Shown here: positions 42,624-51,760 of the stretch, piece after piece
How the letters are laid out: the number at the start of each line of letters is the position of its first letter
Numbering within the stretch: the first letter of the stretch is position 1
Origin: Actinomycetota bacterium
GTDB lineage: Bacteria; Actinomycetota; Geothermincolia; Geothermincolales; RBG-13-55-18
DNA length: 64,000 nt
Reading direction: 5' to 3'
NCBI GenBank assembly: GCA_030019255.1
Contig: JASEFK010000005.1
Coordinates: 1-64,000, forward strand
Position numbers and translations under genes: made by a program
The notes under the pieces: model-generated
The model's input: only the letters and a program-made list of their open reading frames with translations
What the model was told of the DNA's origin: nothing
Database searches by the model: none

Positions 42624-43041
42624 GCGGGTTGACCGGCGAATCGGGAGCTCGCGCAATTGTTGTCAATAATTGGAAACCCATGACCACCCCCGCCCGGCTG
42701 GTTCCGGGGCGGTCATCGCCCGCGGAATCGTGGCGGCCCCAAAAGGCCGGGAAAGGAGGGTGAGGCGAAATCCCGGGTCGGATACCTGAAGGCGCGGGAA
42801 GAAGGTGGTAAGGGTTACCATCGAGGGCTCCTTGCGGTCGACCACCTGGAGGGCAGGGGACGAAGATCCCCTGCCCGAGCCCTTGCCATGGAAAGGGGCG
42901 TCCGGTGGAGGGGTGGAGGCACGTTTGACCAGGAGGAGCCGGTGATGCCCGGACGGCCGGGCTCCCCATTCCCGGGAAGATTGTCCGAAGGGGGAACGAA
43001 GACAGGTCGACCCTCCCAGTGGTAAGGAGCGAGGCGGAACG
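42624..43041. other. Intergenic region inside the cobalamin-regulated cluster
   Basis: 418 bases. A hairpin at 42851-42876 (gggcagggga-cgaaga-tcccctgccc) has no T run, so it is more likely an RNA-processing or stability element than a terminator. No gene seen. Confidence 0.5.
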
Positions 43042-44049
43042 GTGAGCAGGGCAGGTGGAGAGGTAAAAGGGAGGCCGGGGTGGTTCGAGGCCCTGGCGCT
43101 CGCCCTTGCCGCGATGGTGGCCTTCTTCCTGGTCCGGGGCTGCTCCTTCATGCCCTGGAACCGTTCCGGCCGGGAAGTGGAGGTGAGGGTCACCGTCACC
43201 CGCGATTTCGGGACCGTAGCCCTCAAGGATGAAAATATTCGACTGGAAGAAGGTGGCAGCGCCATGGATGCCCTACGGGAGGTGGCGGAGGTGGAGACGG
43301 CTTACAGCGGTGGCTTCATCCAGGGCATTGACGGCCTGCGCTCCCGCTACGATTCCCTCCTTGGTGGAGGAGAGAAAGTGGACTGGTTCTTCTACGTCAA
43401 CGGGCACATGGCGGACATGGGAGCCGATTCCTACGAGGTAAGGGACGGCGACTGGCTGGTCTTCGACTATCACACCTGGGATTACTCCACGTTCACTCCC
43501 TTCCTGGCCGGATGCTTCCTCCAGGCCTTTCGCAACGGGTACGGGGGCCGGGTCCCGGAGAGCATAGTGATCCTCAACCCGCCGGGCGACGAGGAGCAGG
43601 CAGAGGAAGTGGCGGCCATACTGGAGGAGCAGGGGCTGACCTGCGAGAACCGCCTCCTGGGTGAGCACTGGGTTCCCCGTGAGGACGAGTACGCGGTGGT
43701 GGTGGGCACGTGGAAGGAACTGGAAAACAATCCCTACCTCCGCGAGGCCCAGTCCAATGCCTCCCGCCTGGGTCTTTACGCCTATTTCGAGGGGGGCGAA
43801 CTGAAGCTCGCCGGCCCGGGAGGAGAGGTGGCCGAGGTCCTCTCCGGGAGCGCCGGCCTGCTCGAGGGCACGGGTCCCCGCCTGGGCGACGGGCGTTCCG
43901 CGCTCCTGGTATCCGGGTTGGACGAGGAAGGCCTCCAAGCGGCTGTGGAGGCGCTAAGGGTACTGGCGGCGGAGGGCGGCAGGCCGGTGACCGCCCTGGC
44001 GGCGCTGCCGGGCCGGGAACCGCTGGCCGTGCCGGGGGAGGTGAGGTGA
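43042..44049 (+). CDS. Membrane-anchored DUF4430 (transcobalamin-like C-terminal domain) protein
   Basis: 335 residues. One N-terminal membrane segment (about 15-34, FEALALALAAMVAFFLVRGC), then a DUF4430 domain (about 45-150): VRVTVTRDFG, GGSAMDALREVAEVETAYSG, KVDWFFYVNGHMADMGADSY, VRDGDWLVFDYHTWDY. In animal intrinsic factor and transcobalamin this beta-rich domain forms one side of the cobalamin cleft. The remaining 180 residues (ESIVILNPPGDEEQAEEVA onward) are not assigned. GTG start after AAGGAG. It overlaps ecfT by four bases. I infer an extracellular corrinoid-binding part of the transporter encoded next to it. Confidence 0.85.
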   Translation: MSRAGGEVKGRPGWFEALALALAAMVAFFLVRGCSFMPWNRSGREVEVRVTVTRDFGTVALKDENIRLEEGGSAMDALREVAEVETAYSGGFIQGIDGLRSRYDSLLGGGEKVDWFFYVNGHMADMGADSYEVRDGDWLVFDYHTWDYSTFTPFLAGCFLQAFRNGYGGRVPESIVILNPPGDEEQAEEVAAILEEQGLTCENRLLGEHWVPREDEYAVVVGTWKELENNPYLREAQSNASRLGLYAYFEGGELKLAGPGGEVAEVLSGSAGLLEGTGPRLGDGRSALLVSGLDEEGLQAAVEALRVLAAEGGRPVTALAALPGREPLAVPGEVR

Positions 44050-44963
44050 AGTTGGTCCCGGTGTACCGACCCCGGGAGACCTTGATACACGGCCTGCATC
44101 CCCTGGCCGCCCTGGCGCTGTACGCCTCCCTGGTGGCCGTGGTGCTGGTGCTCCAGAACCCACTGTACCTGGCAGTAGTCGGGTTGGGCGTCCTGTCGCT
44201 GGTTCTCCTGGCGGAGGTAAAGGAGGAATGCCGACCTTTCCTCCGCCTGGGGATGTTCATGGCCCTGCTGGTGACCCTGCTCAACCCCCTGGTGAACCGC
44301 CAGGGCGGGCACATCCTGGTCTACGGGCCCGGACTGCCCGTCCTGGGAAGGCTGGACATCACCCTGGAGGCGCTGGCCTACGGGATGGTCTCCGGTTTTC
44401 GGCTGTTCCTGGTCATCGCCGTCTTCGGGCTGGCCGGCACCACCGTGAACCCGGACGACCTCCTGGATATCCTTTCCAGTTTGTCCCTGCGCTCCTCCCT
44501 CTCCGCTGCCCTGGCCGTGCGGCTCTATCCCAGCCTAGTGGTGGAGGCCGGGGAAATGCTGGAGGTACAGCTGGCCAGGGGGGAGAGGCTGCGGGGCGGC
44601 AGCCGCAGAGAGAGGATAAAAGCCCGTTTCCCCTTCTGGATGTCCCTGTTCCGGGGTTCCCTGGACCGCGCCGCCGCCATTGCCGAAGCCATGAGCGCGC
44701 GGGGTTTCGGGAGCGGGAAGGTTACCCGGCGTCGCCGCCCCTTCCGGGGAAGGGATTACCTCGTGGTCCCGCTGTCCCTGGGAACACTTGCCGCGGCTGT
44801 CCTCTCCTCCATGGGTGGGGGTTACCGGTACTTCCCGACCCTGGATAATCCGCTGGCCGGGCTGGAGATCCGGACGGCTGCGGTGCTGGCCGGGTTTTTT
44901 TCGGCCCTGGTAATTATTGGAAGGTGCTGGAAAAGATGGCCCTGGTGGAGATCTCGAATCTGA
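44046..44963 (+). CDS. ecfT: ECF transporter T component (EcfT/CbiQ)
   Basis: 305 residues, with membrane helices at the N terminus (LHPLAALALYASLVAVVLVL) and C terminus and a long cytoplasmic helical region. The coupling motifs ARGERLRG (about 176) and SARGFGSGK (about 216) contact the two ATPases in known ECF complexes. The GTG start at 44046 is inside the stop of the DUF4430 gene (GTGA), with GGGGGAGG upstream. The gene overlaps ecfA downstream. Confidence 0.9.
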   Translation: MKLVPVYRPRETLIHGLHPLAALALYASLVAVVLVLQNPLYLAVVGLGVLSLVLLAEVKEECRPFLRLGMFMALLVTLLNPLVNRQGGHILVYGPGLPVLGRLDITLEALAYGMVSGFRLFLVIAVFGLAGTTVNPDDLLDILSSLSLRSSLSAALAVRLYPSLVVEAGEMLEVQLARGERLRGGSRRERIKARFPFWMSLFRGSLDRAAAIAEAMSARGFGSGKVTRRRRPFRGRDYLVVPLSLGTLAAAVLSSMGGGYRYFPTLDNPLAGLEIRTAAVLAGFFSALVIIGRCWKRWPWWRSRI

Positions 44964-46651
44964 CTTACTGGTATCCCCGGGGGGAGAAACCCGCCCTCCG
45001 GGAATTGAGCCTCAGGGTGGAGAAGGGGGAGTTCGTCCTCCTCACCGGTCCCACCGGCTGCGGGAAGACCACCCTCATGCGCCTTCTCAACGGGCTGGTT
45101 CCCCACTTCCACGGTGGTGTTCTGCAGGGGAGGGCCCTGGTATGCGGGATGGACGTGATATCCGCCGGGCCCCGTCCCCTCTCCGCCCGGGTGGGGATGG
45201 TCTTCCAGGACCCCGAGGACCAGCTGGTGAGCACCACGGTGGAGAAGGAGGTGGCCTTCGGCCTGGAGAACGCCGGCCTGCCCGCCCCGGTGATCTCCAA
45301 GCGGGTGGAGGAGATGCTCGCGGGCATGGGACTCTCCCGCCTGCGGCGCTCCTTCCTGCCCGAGCTCTCCGGGGGGGAAGCCCAGAAGGTCATCCTGGCT
45401 TCCATCCTGGCCCTGCATCCCGAGATACTGGTGCTGGACGAGCCCACCTCCCAGCTGGACCCCCTGAGCGCGGAGGAGCTGCTCACCGTGGTGCGACGCA
45501 TCCACGAGGAGACGGGGACCACGGTCATCATGTCCGAGCACCGGCTGGAACGGTGTTTCCACTACGCCACCCGCGTGATCCACCTGGAGGAAGGGAGCAT
45601 TCGTTTCGACGGCACTCCCTCCCAGGCGGCACGCTGGTGGGGGTTGCGCGAAGGAGCTTTCCTTCCCCCAGTCTCTAGGGTCTTCGCCCGGGCGGGGTGG
45701 AAGGAGATACCCCTGACCGTGAACCAGGCGCGGCGGCTGCTTTTCGGTCTCGTGGAGCCGGGTACCGGGGAAAGGCATGGCCGCGGCCAGGAGAGGGGAG
45801 AGAGCCCCGCCGCGTTAGAGGCGTTGGCGGAAACCAGGGACCTCTGGTATGTCTTTCCAGCGGGCGCAGAGGCCCTGCGGGGCGTGGACCTGCGCCTGGA
45901 GGCCAGAAGGCACCTGGTTATCATGGGAGAGAACGGGGCCGGCAAGAGCACCTTGCTGCGCTGCCTCCTGGGTCTCCTTCCTCCCACCCGCGGAAGGGTC
46001 TCGCTGCTGGGGGAGAGGCCGAGCCGGGGGAGGCTGCCTGACCTGGCCTCCCGGCTGGCTTACTGTCCACAGAATCCGAACACCTATTTCCTCTCTCCCA
46101 CCGTGCGCCTGGAGATGCTGCGCACCCTGAAGCTCCGCGGATACAGAGGCGGGGATGCGGAGAAACTGGTGGAGGAACAGCTGCGCCGCTTCGGGCTGGA
46201 AGGAACGGCGGAGAGGGACCCCCGGGACCTGAGCAGCGGGCAGAAGGAGAAGCTGGTCTTGGCCTCCGCGCTGTTGCCGCCCGTGCCGGAGCTCCTGGTC
46301 CTGGACGAGCCCACGCGGGGACTGGATTACGGGAGCAAAAGGGAAATATTGGAAATTATTCGTGACTGCGGCGACGGCGGGAGCACGGTGGCGGTGGTCA
46401 CCCACGACGTGGAGTTCGCCGCCGCCTTGGCGGAGGAGGCGGCCATCCTGGGAGACGGGAAGGTGATTGTGAAGGGCCCCGCCGGGGATATACTGAGCGA
46501 TTCCCTCTTTTTCGCGCCCCAGGTGAACCGGCTGCTCAACGACCTCTACCCGGGCCTGATACGCGAGGAGGAGGCGGTGGCCGTCCTGAGGGCTCTGCGG
46601 GAAAGGCCGGCCGCAGGGAAAAAGCGGGAAGGCAGGGAGGCGGGAGCGTGA
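44936..46651 (+). CDS. Double ECF ATPase (EcfA1-EcfA2 fusion)
   Basis: 571 residues with two complete ABC domains. First: GPTGCGKTTLMRLLNG, signature ELSGGEAQKV, Walker B VLDEPTSQLDP. Second (from about 310): GENGAGKSTLLRC, DLSSGQKEKLVLAS, VLDEPTRGLDYG. Most ECF systems use two separate ATPases; fused ones are known. It drives the T and S components encoded on either side. The ATG at 44936 is 28 bases inside ecfT. Confidence 0.92.
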   Translation: MALVEISNLTYWYPRGEKPALRELSLRVEKGEFVLLTGPTGCGKTTLMRLLNGLVPHFHGGVLQGRALVCGMDVISAGPRPLSARVGMVFQDPEDQLVSTTVEKEVAFGLENAGLPAPVISKRVEEMLAGMGLSRLRRSFLPELSGGEAQKVILASILALHPEILVLDEPTSQLDPLSAEELLTVVRRIHEETGTTVIMSEHRLERCFHYATRVIHLEEGSIRFDGTPSQAARWWGLREGAFLPPVSRVFARAGWKEIPLTVNQARRLLFGLVEPGTGERHGRGQERGESPAALEALAETRDLWYVFPAGAEALRGVDLRLEARRHLVIMGENGAGKSTLLRCLLGLLPPTRGRVSLLGERPSRGRLPDLASRLAYCPQNPNTYFLSPTVRLEMLRTLKLRGYRGGDAEKLVEEQLRRFGLEGTAERDPRDLSSGQKEKLVLASALLPPVPELLVLDEPTRGLDYGSKREILEIIRDCGDGGSTVAVVTHDVEFAAALAEEAAILGDGKVIVKGPAGDILSDSLFFAPQVNRLLNDLYPGLIREEEAVAVLRALRERPAAGKKREGREAGA

Positions 46652-46745
46652 AGGGTTTTTCGTTGGAAGGGCGGCGGGATGACGGCCATCCACGCCGTTT
46701 GCGGGAGGGGGAGACACCGCCTGCGGCGGAAGGGAGACGACGGTG

Positions 46746-47573
46746 ATGCTTACAAGGAAGGGTCTGGACCGGAACGGCACCGAGGGGAGCTTGCCGGAAA
46801 ATCGGTGGCTCACGGGACGGCGGGGCTTGCGGATGTTACGCTGGATCCTCCTGGCCTCCATCCCGGCATCGGTCTTCCTGGGCATAGAAGGAGTGGCGCC
46901 CTTTTCCCGCTGGTCCCTGAACTCCCTCCTCCTGGCCCTCCTCCTCCTGGCCCTGCTCTTCCTGCGCTTCGAGGAGGGGGATTACGGGGCCCGCGAGGTG
47001 GCGGCGGTGGGAGCCCTGGCCGCGGTGGGCGCGGCGGGAAGAGTTTTCTTCGCCGCCCTGCCGGGGGTGCAGCCGGCCACCTTCCTGGCCGTCCTGGCCG
47101 GTTATGCCCTGGGGGCCGAACCCGGTTTCCTGGTGGGAGCCCTGGTTGCCCTCCTGAGCAACATATTCCTGGGCCACGGTCCCTGGACCCCCTGGCAGAT
47201 GCTCGCCTGGGGCCTGGCTGGGGCCAGCGGCGGCCTCCTGGCCGCCTTTCACCGGGAGAAACGCTTGCTCGCCGCGGCCGCCGTCCTGGTCACCGCCTGG
47301 GGATTCCTCTTCGGGTGGTTCATGAACCTGTGGTTCTGGCTCTCCTTCGTCTATCCCCTGAACTGGGCTTCTTACGTCGCCACCTGCGCTACCAGTTTCT
47401 GGTTTGACCTTTTCCATGCCGCGGGGAACCTGGCCTTCGTCCTGGCGTTGTGGAGGCCGATGGCCGACATGCTGCGGCGTTACCGGGAGCGCTTCGGTTT
47501 CCGGTACCTGGGCAATGGCCCGGACGGGATCTCCCTTCCGGGCAATCCCCGGGAGAGGTTGAGCGGTCCATAA
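46746..47573 (+). CDS. ECF transporter S component, probably corrinoid-specific
   Basis: About 275 residues with six or more membrane helices. The segment FLGHGPWTPWQMLAWGLAG is typical of a group of S components, and PGVQPATFLAVLAGYALG precedes it. S components bind the vitamin and set specificity. Cobalamin is inferred from the riboswitch and from the DUF4430 neighbour, not from binding residues. RBS AAGGGAG; a GTG three bases earlier is equally possible. Confidence 0.85.
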   Translation: MLTRKGLDRNGTEGSLPENRWLTGRRGLRMLRWILLASIPASVFLGIEGVAPFSRWSLNSLLLALLLLALLFLRFEEGDYGAREVAAVGALAAVGAAGRVFFAALPGVQPATFLAVLAGYALGAEPGFLVGALVALLSNIFLGHGPWTPWQMLAWGLAGASGGLLAAFHREKRLLAAAAVLVTAWGFLFGWFMNLWFWLSFVYPLNWASYVATCATSFWFDLFHAAGNLAFVLALWRPMADMLRRYRERFGFRYLGNGPDGISLPGNPRERLSGP

Positions 47574-47840
47574 CCCCCGGGATTCCGATAAATGGAAAAT
47601 ACTAATAGGAAAGCCGAGAAGAGCGGGATGACGGCCGGTAGGGTTACGAGGAAAAAGAAGCGGGGGAAGACCGCGAAAAAGGAACGCCTTCTTCCGGCGG
47701 GGGAAGATGGCCCGATAAACGGGAGGCGGGCAGGTTGCCGAAGTCGACCGTTTGCCGGATCTATCCCCGTGAAAAGCGACTGCAGGTGGAGAAGGTGAAG
47801 GATCGCCGGGTACAATGGCGGTTATGCGGAGGTGGTTCTC

Positions 47841-49100
47841 TTGAGGCATAAGGTGCTGGCCCTGGCTTTCGTGGGAGCCTTGCTTCTGTCTGCGCTGGCG
47901 GCCGTGAGCCCCGCGAGAGCAGGGATTGGCGAGGCCTTGGCCTACATCCGGGCCCGGCAGACCCCGGATGGGGGTTTCTGCGAGCCGGGCCGAGGGGCGA
48001 TGGGGCAGGACGTGACCACCGCCTGGTGCATTATGGCCCTCTCTGCTGCGGGCGTTGATCCTTCCTCGGTCAGGTCGCAAGGGCGCTCCCCCCTGGATTT
48101 CCTGGCTACCCAGTCCGCCAACTGGAGGAGCGTGACCGACTACGAGAGGACCTTGCTCGCCGTGGTGGCGGGAGGAGGGAACCCTTACGACTTCGGGGGA
48201 GTGGACCTGGTAGCCAGGGTGAGATCCTTCCAGAGGTCGGGAGGGAACATCGGCGACGCGGTCAACTCCAACGCCTTCGGTATCCTGGCCTACCGGGCGG
48301 CGGGGATCGAGATCCCTCCCGGGGCAGTGCAGTGGCACAAGGCGGTGCAGAACCGTGACGGGGGATGGGGAAACAGCCCGGGGGCGGCCAGCAACCCGGA
48401 CATGACCGCCGCCTCCATCATGGCCTTGCGCACCGCGGGCGTGGACCCGGGTGACCCCTCCATCGTCTCCGCCCTCTCCTACCTCAGGTCCATACAGAAC
48501 TCGGACGGGGGATTCGCTTTCCAGTCCTCTTCCTCCGACGCGGCGGCCACCGCCTGGTGTGTGCAGGCTCTGGTGGCAGCGGGACAGGATCCGGCGGGCC
48601 CGGCGTGGTCGAAGGACGGGAACACCCCCTGGAGCTTCCTCCTTTCCATGCAGGCTCCTGACGGGCATTTCATATGGATGCGGGGGCGGGACGTCAACCC
48701 CCTCTGGACCACCGCCTATGCGGTGTGCGCCTTAGCCCGGAAACCCTACCCGGTGGCCGTATTCCGGGTGGAAGGGAGTTCTTCCGTGGGAGGGGTGACG
48801 GCGCCCTCGCAGGCGGCGGGAGGAGAGCCTGCCGGCGTGGAATCCACGGCCGCACCTGGCGAAGAGGAAGCCGCGGCCGGCGAGAAAGAGGGTGAGGCCG
48901 CGCTGGAGGAGGCCCCGGGAGAGGACACCGCGGCGCCCGAGTCGGAGGCGGCGGAATTCCGCGTGGAGGGAGAGAAGAAGAGCGGCGGGGTACACTCGGC
49001 GGCCTGGGCGGTTCCCCTGGCTGTTCTCGTCCTCGGCGGCGCCTTTGGTTCCTGGTATTTCCTGGCAAGGAGGCGTGCGGGAAAGGTGAACCAGGGTTAA
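47841..49100 (+). CDS. Surface-anchored prenyltransferase/squalene-oxidase-repeat (alpha/alpha-barrel) protein
   Basis: 419 residues. A signal peptide ends ARA near residue 27. The barrel repeats (about 30-300) carry the QxxDGGF/W marks: RQTPDGGFCEPG, VQNRDGGWGNSPG, IQNSDGGFAFQSS, MQAPDGHFIW, and TTAWCIMALSAAGVDP. A Glu/Ala-rich linker (about 315-385) leads to a C-terminal membrane helix (WAVPLAVLVLGGAFGSWYFL) with a basic tail, so the barrel faces outside. This fold is the alpha domain of transcobalamin. TTG start with GGAGG eight bases upstream; a TACAAT box near 47811 could give it its own promoter. Confidence 0.85.
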   Translation: MRHKVLALAFVGALLLSALAAVSPARAGIGEALAYIRARQTPDGGFCEPGRGAMGQDVTTAWCIMALSAAGVDPSSVRSQGRSPLDFLATQSANWRSVTDYERTLLAVVAGGGNPYDFGGVDLVARVRSFQRSGGNIGDAVNSNAFGILAYRAAGIEIPPGAVQWHKAVQNRDGGWGNSPGAASNPDMTAASIMALRTAGVDPGDPSIVSALSYLRSIQNSDGGFAFQSSSSDAAATAWCVQALVAAGQDPAGPAWSKDGNTPWSFLLSMQAPDGHFIWMRGRDVNPLWTTAYAVCALARKPYPVAVFRVEGSSSVGGVTAPSQAAGGEPAGVESTAAPGEEEAAAGEKEGEAALEEAPGEDTAAPESEAAEFRVEGEKKSGGVHSAAWAVPLAVLVLGGAFGSWYFLARRRAGKVNQG

Positions 49101-49118
49101 GGAGATTCGGGGATACGG

Positions 49119-51320
49119 TCATTCCTCGATGACCACCCGTATGTCCCCTTCCTTTTCCGTGACGCTGAAGACGGTGGTTCCCTCCTCGTGTCTGAAGAGC
49201 AGTCCGAGGCGGGAGTCGCCGACCCTCATGCCGCTTATCCTCACCGATTCCAGCCAGGGGGGGAGGCAGGGCTTGTTGATGTACAGGACCCCGCGGGGGG
49301 CGTCCGGGGTGATGCCCAGGAGGGATTGGAGGATGAGGAAGACGCTGCCCGAGGACCAGGCCTGGGGGCTGCAGGCCACGGGATAGGGTACCGGCTCGTC
49401 GTAAAGGGTGCGCCGGAAGCCGCAGAACAGCTCGGGGAGGCGCAGGTTTTCCATGCGCAGGCAGGCCGTCGAAAGGCCCTCCACCAGCCTCAGGCAGGCC
49501 TCGTCGGCGCCGTAGCGTTTCATGCCCCGCAGGATGAGGGCGTTGTCATGGGGCCAGATGCTCCCGTTGTGGTAGCTCATGGGGTTGTAATAATGGGCTT
49601 TCTCGCTCAGGGTGCGGATGCCCCAGCCGGAGAACATGTCGCTCTCCATGAGTCGCCGGATGACCCGGCGGGCGCGCTCCGGAGAGGGTAATCCGGTAAA
49701 GAGTAGCTGACCTCCGTTGGAGGAGACCACCCGCACCGGGTTCTTCTCCCCGTCCAGGGCCAGGACGTAGAAACCCAGATCCTCGTCCCAGAAAAGCTCT
49801 TCCACCTTGCGCCGGACGTCCTCCGCCTCGGCCAGCAGGCGTTCGCCGCGTTCCTTGTCCCCCAGGTCCCGGTAAAGCTCCCCCAGGCGGCGCTTGGCGT
49901 AGTACACGTAGCCCTGGGTCTCCACGGTGGCCACGGGCATGCAGGGCAGGCGGCCGCCCGGCAGGAGGATGGAGTCTCCCGAATCCTTCCAGTACTGGTT
50001 GGCCAGCCCCAGGGGGCTGCGCCGGCTGTATTCCACCAGGCCGTCGCCGTCCTGGTCCCCGTACTCGTCTATCCAGCGCAGGGCCTGGTTCACGTTCTCC
50101 TCCAGGCTGCGGAAGGTATCCAGGTCCGCCGTCCACTTGAGGTACTCGCTCATGAGGATGAGGAAGAGAGGCGTGGCGTCCACGGTTCCGTAATAAGGGG
50201 TGTGGGGGATTTCGTTCATGCGCGCCATCTCGCCCCGGCGGATCTCGTGGAGTATCTTTCCCGGTTCCTCGTCCCTCCAGTCGTCCACCTTGCTGCCCTG
50301 GAAGGAGGCCAGGAAGGCTAGGCTTTCCCGGGCCAGCTCCGGCTTGAGCATGAGGGTCATGTAGCAGGCGATGAGGGCGTCCCTTCCGAAGGGTGTGGAG
50401 TACCACGGCACCCCGCCCACCAGTATCTCCCCGTAGGGAGTACGGGTGTGCAGGGCCCTGAGGTCGCGCAGGCTGCGCTGGATGACCAGGTTGAAGACGT
50501 TGTTGTCGGTGTGGATGCGCGTGGTGGGTTCCATCCACTCCTCGTAGGAGCGGCGCAGCTCGCGGCGGGCCTCCAGGTACCTGGCGGGCCTCTTTTCCTC
50601 GTCTCCCTCGAGGGGGATGACGTGCAGGTCGATGTAGTCCACCTCGTCGGTGGTGAGGAGGAAGGGAAAGACGGCCTCCACGCCCGCCCTGCCCCCCCGT
50701 ATCTCCTCCGGCGGACGGGAGAAGATGATGCGGGTATAGCGCCGCAGTCCGTCGGTGCCAGTGTAGGAAAGGAGGACCTCGCTCTCCTTGACCCCCGGCC
50801 GGTGCACCCTCCCGCGCCTGGGGCGGCGCATGCCGCGCACCTCGAAGATGTCCGCGAAGTCCGAGGCCAGGCTGATGCTCAGCCGCACGTGTACGGGCGC
50901 GGAATGATAGTTGCGGATGTATATCCTTTCCACAAGACCGTCTTTTATAAGGCGGCTGCGCCTTATGCTGATGACGTCCTGGGGGATGACGGTCCGGCCC
51001 TCCTCCAGGATGTCCGGGTTGGAGAGGTGGATATTGGCCATGTAGCCCCTCTCCAGGGAGGAGGAGAGGAAGAGGGGTTGGACGCCTTCCAGGCGGGTCT
51101 CCAGGGTGGAAAGGAAGCGGGTGTCGCGGTAGTAGAGTCCCAGGCCGGCCCGGTTGCCGTGGGTCATGTCCCCGTTCTCGTAGGTGTAGAGGAAGTATTC
51201 ACCCTCCTTGATGATCAGGGACTGGCGGGGCACCTCGCTCACGATGAAGGGCAGGCCCCCGCCGCCCTCCAGGCACAGTGCTTCGCTTCTCAGCTTGGGC
51301 TTCGCCTTGGTCTCTTCCAT
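49119..51320 (-). CDS. Glycogen-debranching / amylo-alpha-1,6-glucosidase-type hydrolase
   Basis: 733 residues. An N-terminal GDE_N_bis-like beta domain (about 25-230: GDMTHGNRAGLGLYYRDTRF, IYIRNYHSAPVHVRL) is followed by an (alpha/alpha)6 catalytic domain (about 270-700: GVPWYSTPFGRDALIACYMT, LKWTADLDTF, SYHNGSIWPHDNALI). The family cleaves alpha-1,6 branches or related glucosidic bonds of storage glucans. The ATG at 51320 follows GGAAGGGA; a frame-open ATG at 51380 is less likely. It faces the glycosyltransferase gene divergently. Confidence 0.88.
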   Translation of the reverse strand: MEETKAKPKLRSEALCLEGGGGLPFIVSEVPRQSLIIKEGEYFLYTYENGDMTHGNRAGLGLYYRDTRFLSTLETRLEGVQPLFLSSSLERGYMANIHLSNPDILEEGRTVIPQDVISIRRSRLIKDGLVERIYIRNYHSAPVHVRLSISLASDFADIFEVRGMRRPRRGRVHRPGVKESEVLLSYTGTDGLRRYTRIIFSRPPEEIRGGRAGVEAVFPFLLTTDEVDYIDLHVIPLEGDEEKRPARYLEARRELRRSYEEWMEPTTRIHTDNNVFNLVIQRSLRDLRALHTRTPYGEILVGGVPWYSTPFGRDALIACYMTLMLKPELARESLAFLASFQGSKVDDWRDEEPGKILHEIRRGEMARMNEIPHTPYYGTVDATPLFLILMSEYLKWTADLDTFRSLEENVNQALRWIDEYGDQDGDGLVEYSRRSPLGLANQYWKDSGDSILLPGGRLPCMPVATVETQGYVYYAKRRLGELYRDLGDKERGERLLAEAEDVRRKVEELFWDEDLGFYVLALDGEKNPVRVVSSNGGQLLFTGLPSPERARRVIRRLMESDMFSGWGIRTLSEKAHYYNPMSYHNGSIWPHDNALILRGMKRYGADEACLRLVEGLSTACLRMENLRLPELFCGFRRTLYDEPVPYPVACSPQAWSSGSVFLILQSLLGITPDAPRGVLYINKPCLPPWLESVRISGMRVGDSRLGLLFRHEEGTTVFSVTEKEGDIRVVIEE

Positions 51321-51760
51321 GGCGTCCCTTCCACCCTTGTCGATGAATTGCGTCCGCTCCCACTCCGTACTGGCCCGCATCGAAGGAAGCGGAATATATA
51401 TTTATATACCCGGAATTCCGGCGCGTAACCAGGGTTTACCCCGGCGCCCCCGTTGCGATATAGACCACGGTGGCGATCTCAAGCATATACCCGGAATCCC
51501 GGCGCGTAACCAGTATTTTAAGCTCACCATGGCTTCCGCTTCGGTTGAGGCATGAGGGGGCGATTTCAAACTCACCCCGCTTCTGCTTTGCTTGAGCGAC
51601 GGGAAGCGGGAACCAGCCCGGGTCGTTTCGCGTCTTGGTTTATGGTGGCGCCTTAAGGGAAAAAATATTATGTTAGGCATCGCGAAGGGCTTAAAACCCT
51701 GAAACCATAACCCCCTTGAGGGGGTTTATCCTATAGGCGCGGTGGAGGAGGTTGGATCAC
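51321..51760. other. Divergent intergenic region with two repeat pairs
   Basis: 440 bases. 51404-51432 and 51485-51513 are 29-bp direct copies (one mismatch) starting atatacccggaatt. A weaker pair of about 35 bp follows (tttaagctcaccatggcttc near 51517, and tttcaaactcaccccgcttc near 51566). A hairpin AACCCCC-ttga-GGGGGTT at 51709-51726 precedes the glycosyltransferase. Confidence 0.65.
51709..51726 (+). terminator. Weak terminator-like hairpin
   Basis: AACCCCC-ttga-GGGGGTT followed by only a short T run; it may also be part of the leader of the glycosyltransferase gene. Confidence 0.3.

Noticed and set aside
42624-43041. Second cobalamin riboswitch within the operon
   Set aside because: No B12 box or conserved core; only a GC hairpin without a T run.
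47592-47798. A 68-codon basic ORF between the S component and barrel protein genes
   Set aside because: No ribosome site and no homology pattern; composition follows the local sequence.
46836-48668. A 610-codon minus-strand ORF
   Set aside because: Antisense to the S component and barrel protein genes, Gly/His/Pro-rich translation, no ribosome site.
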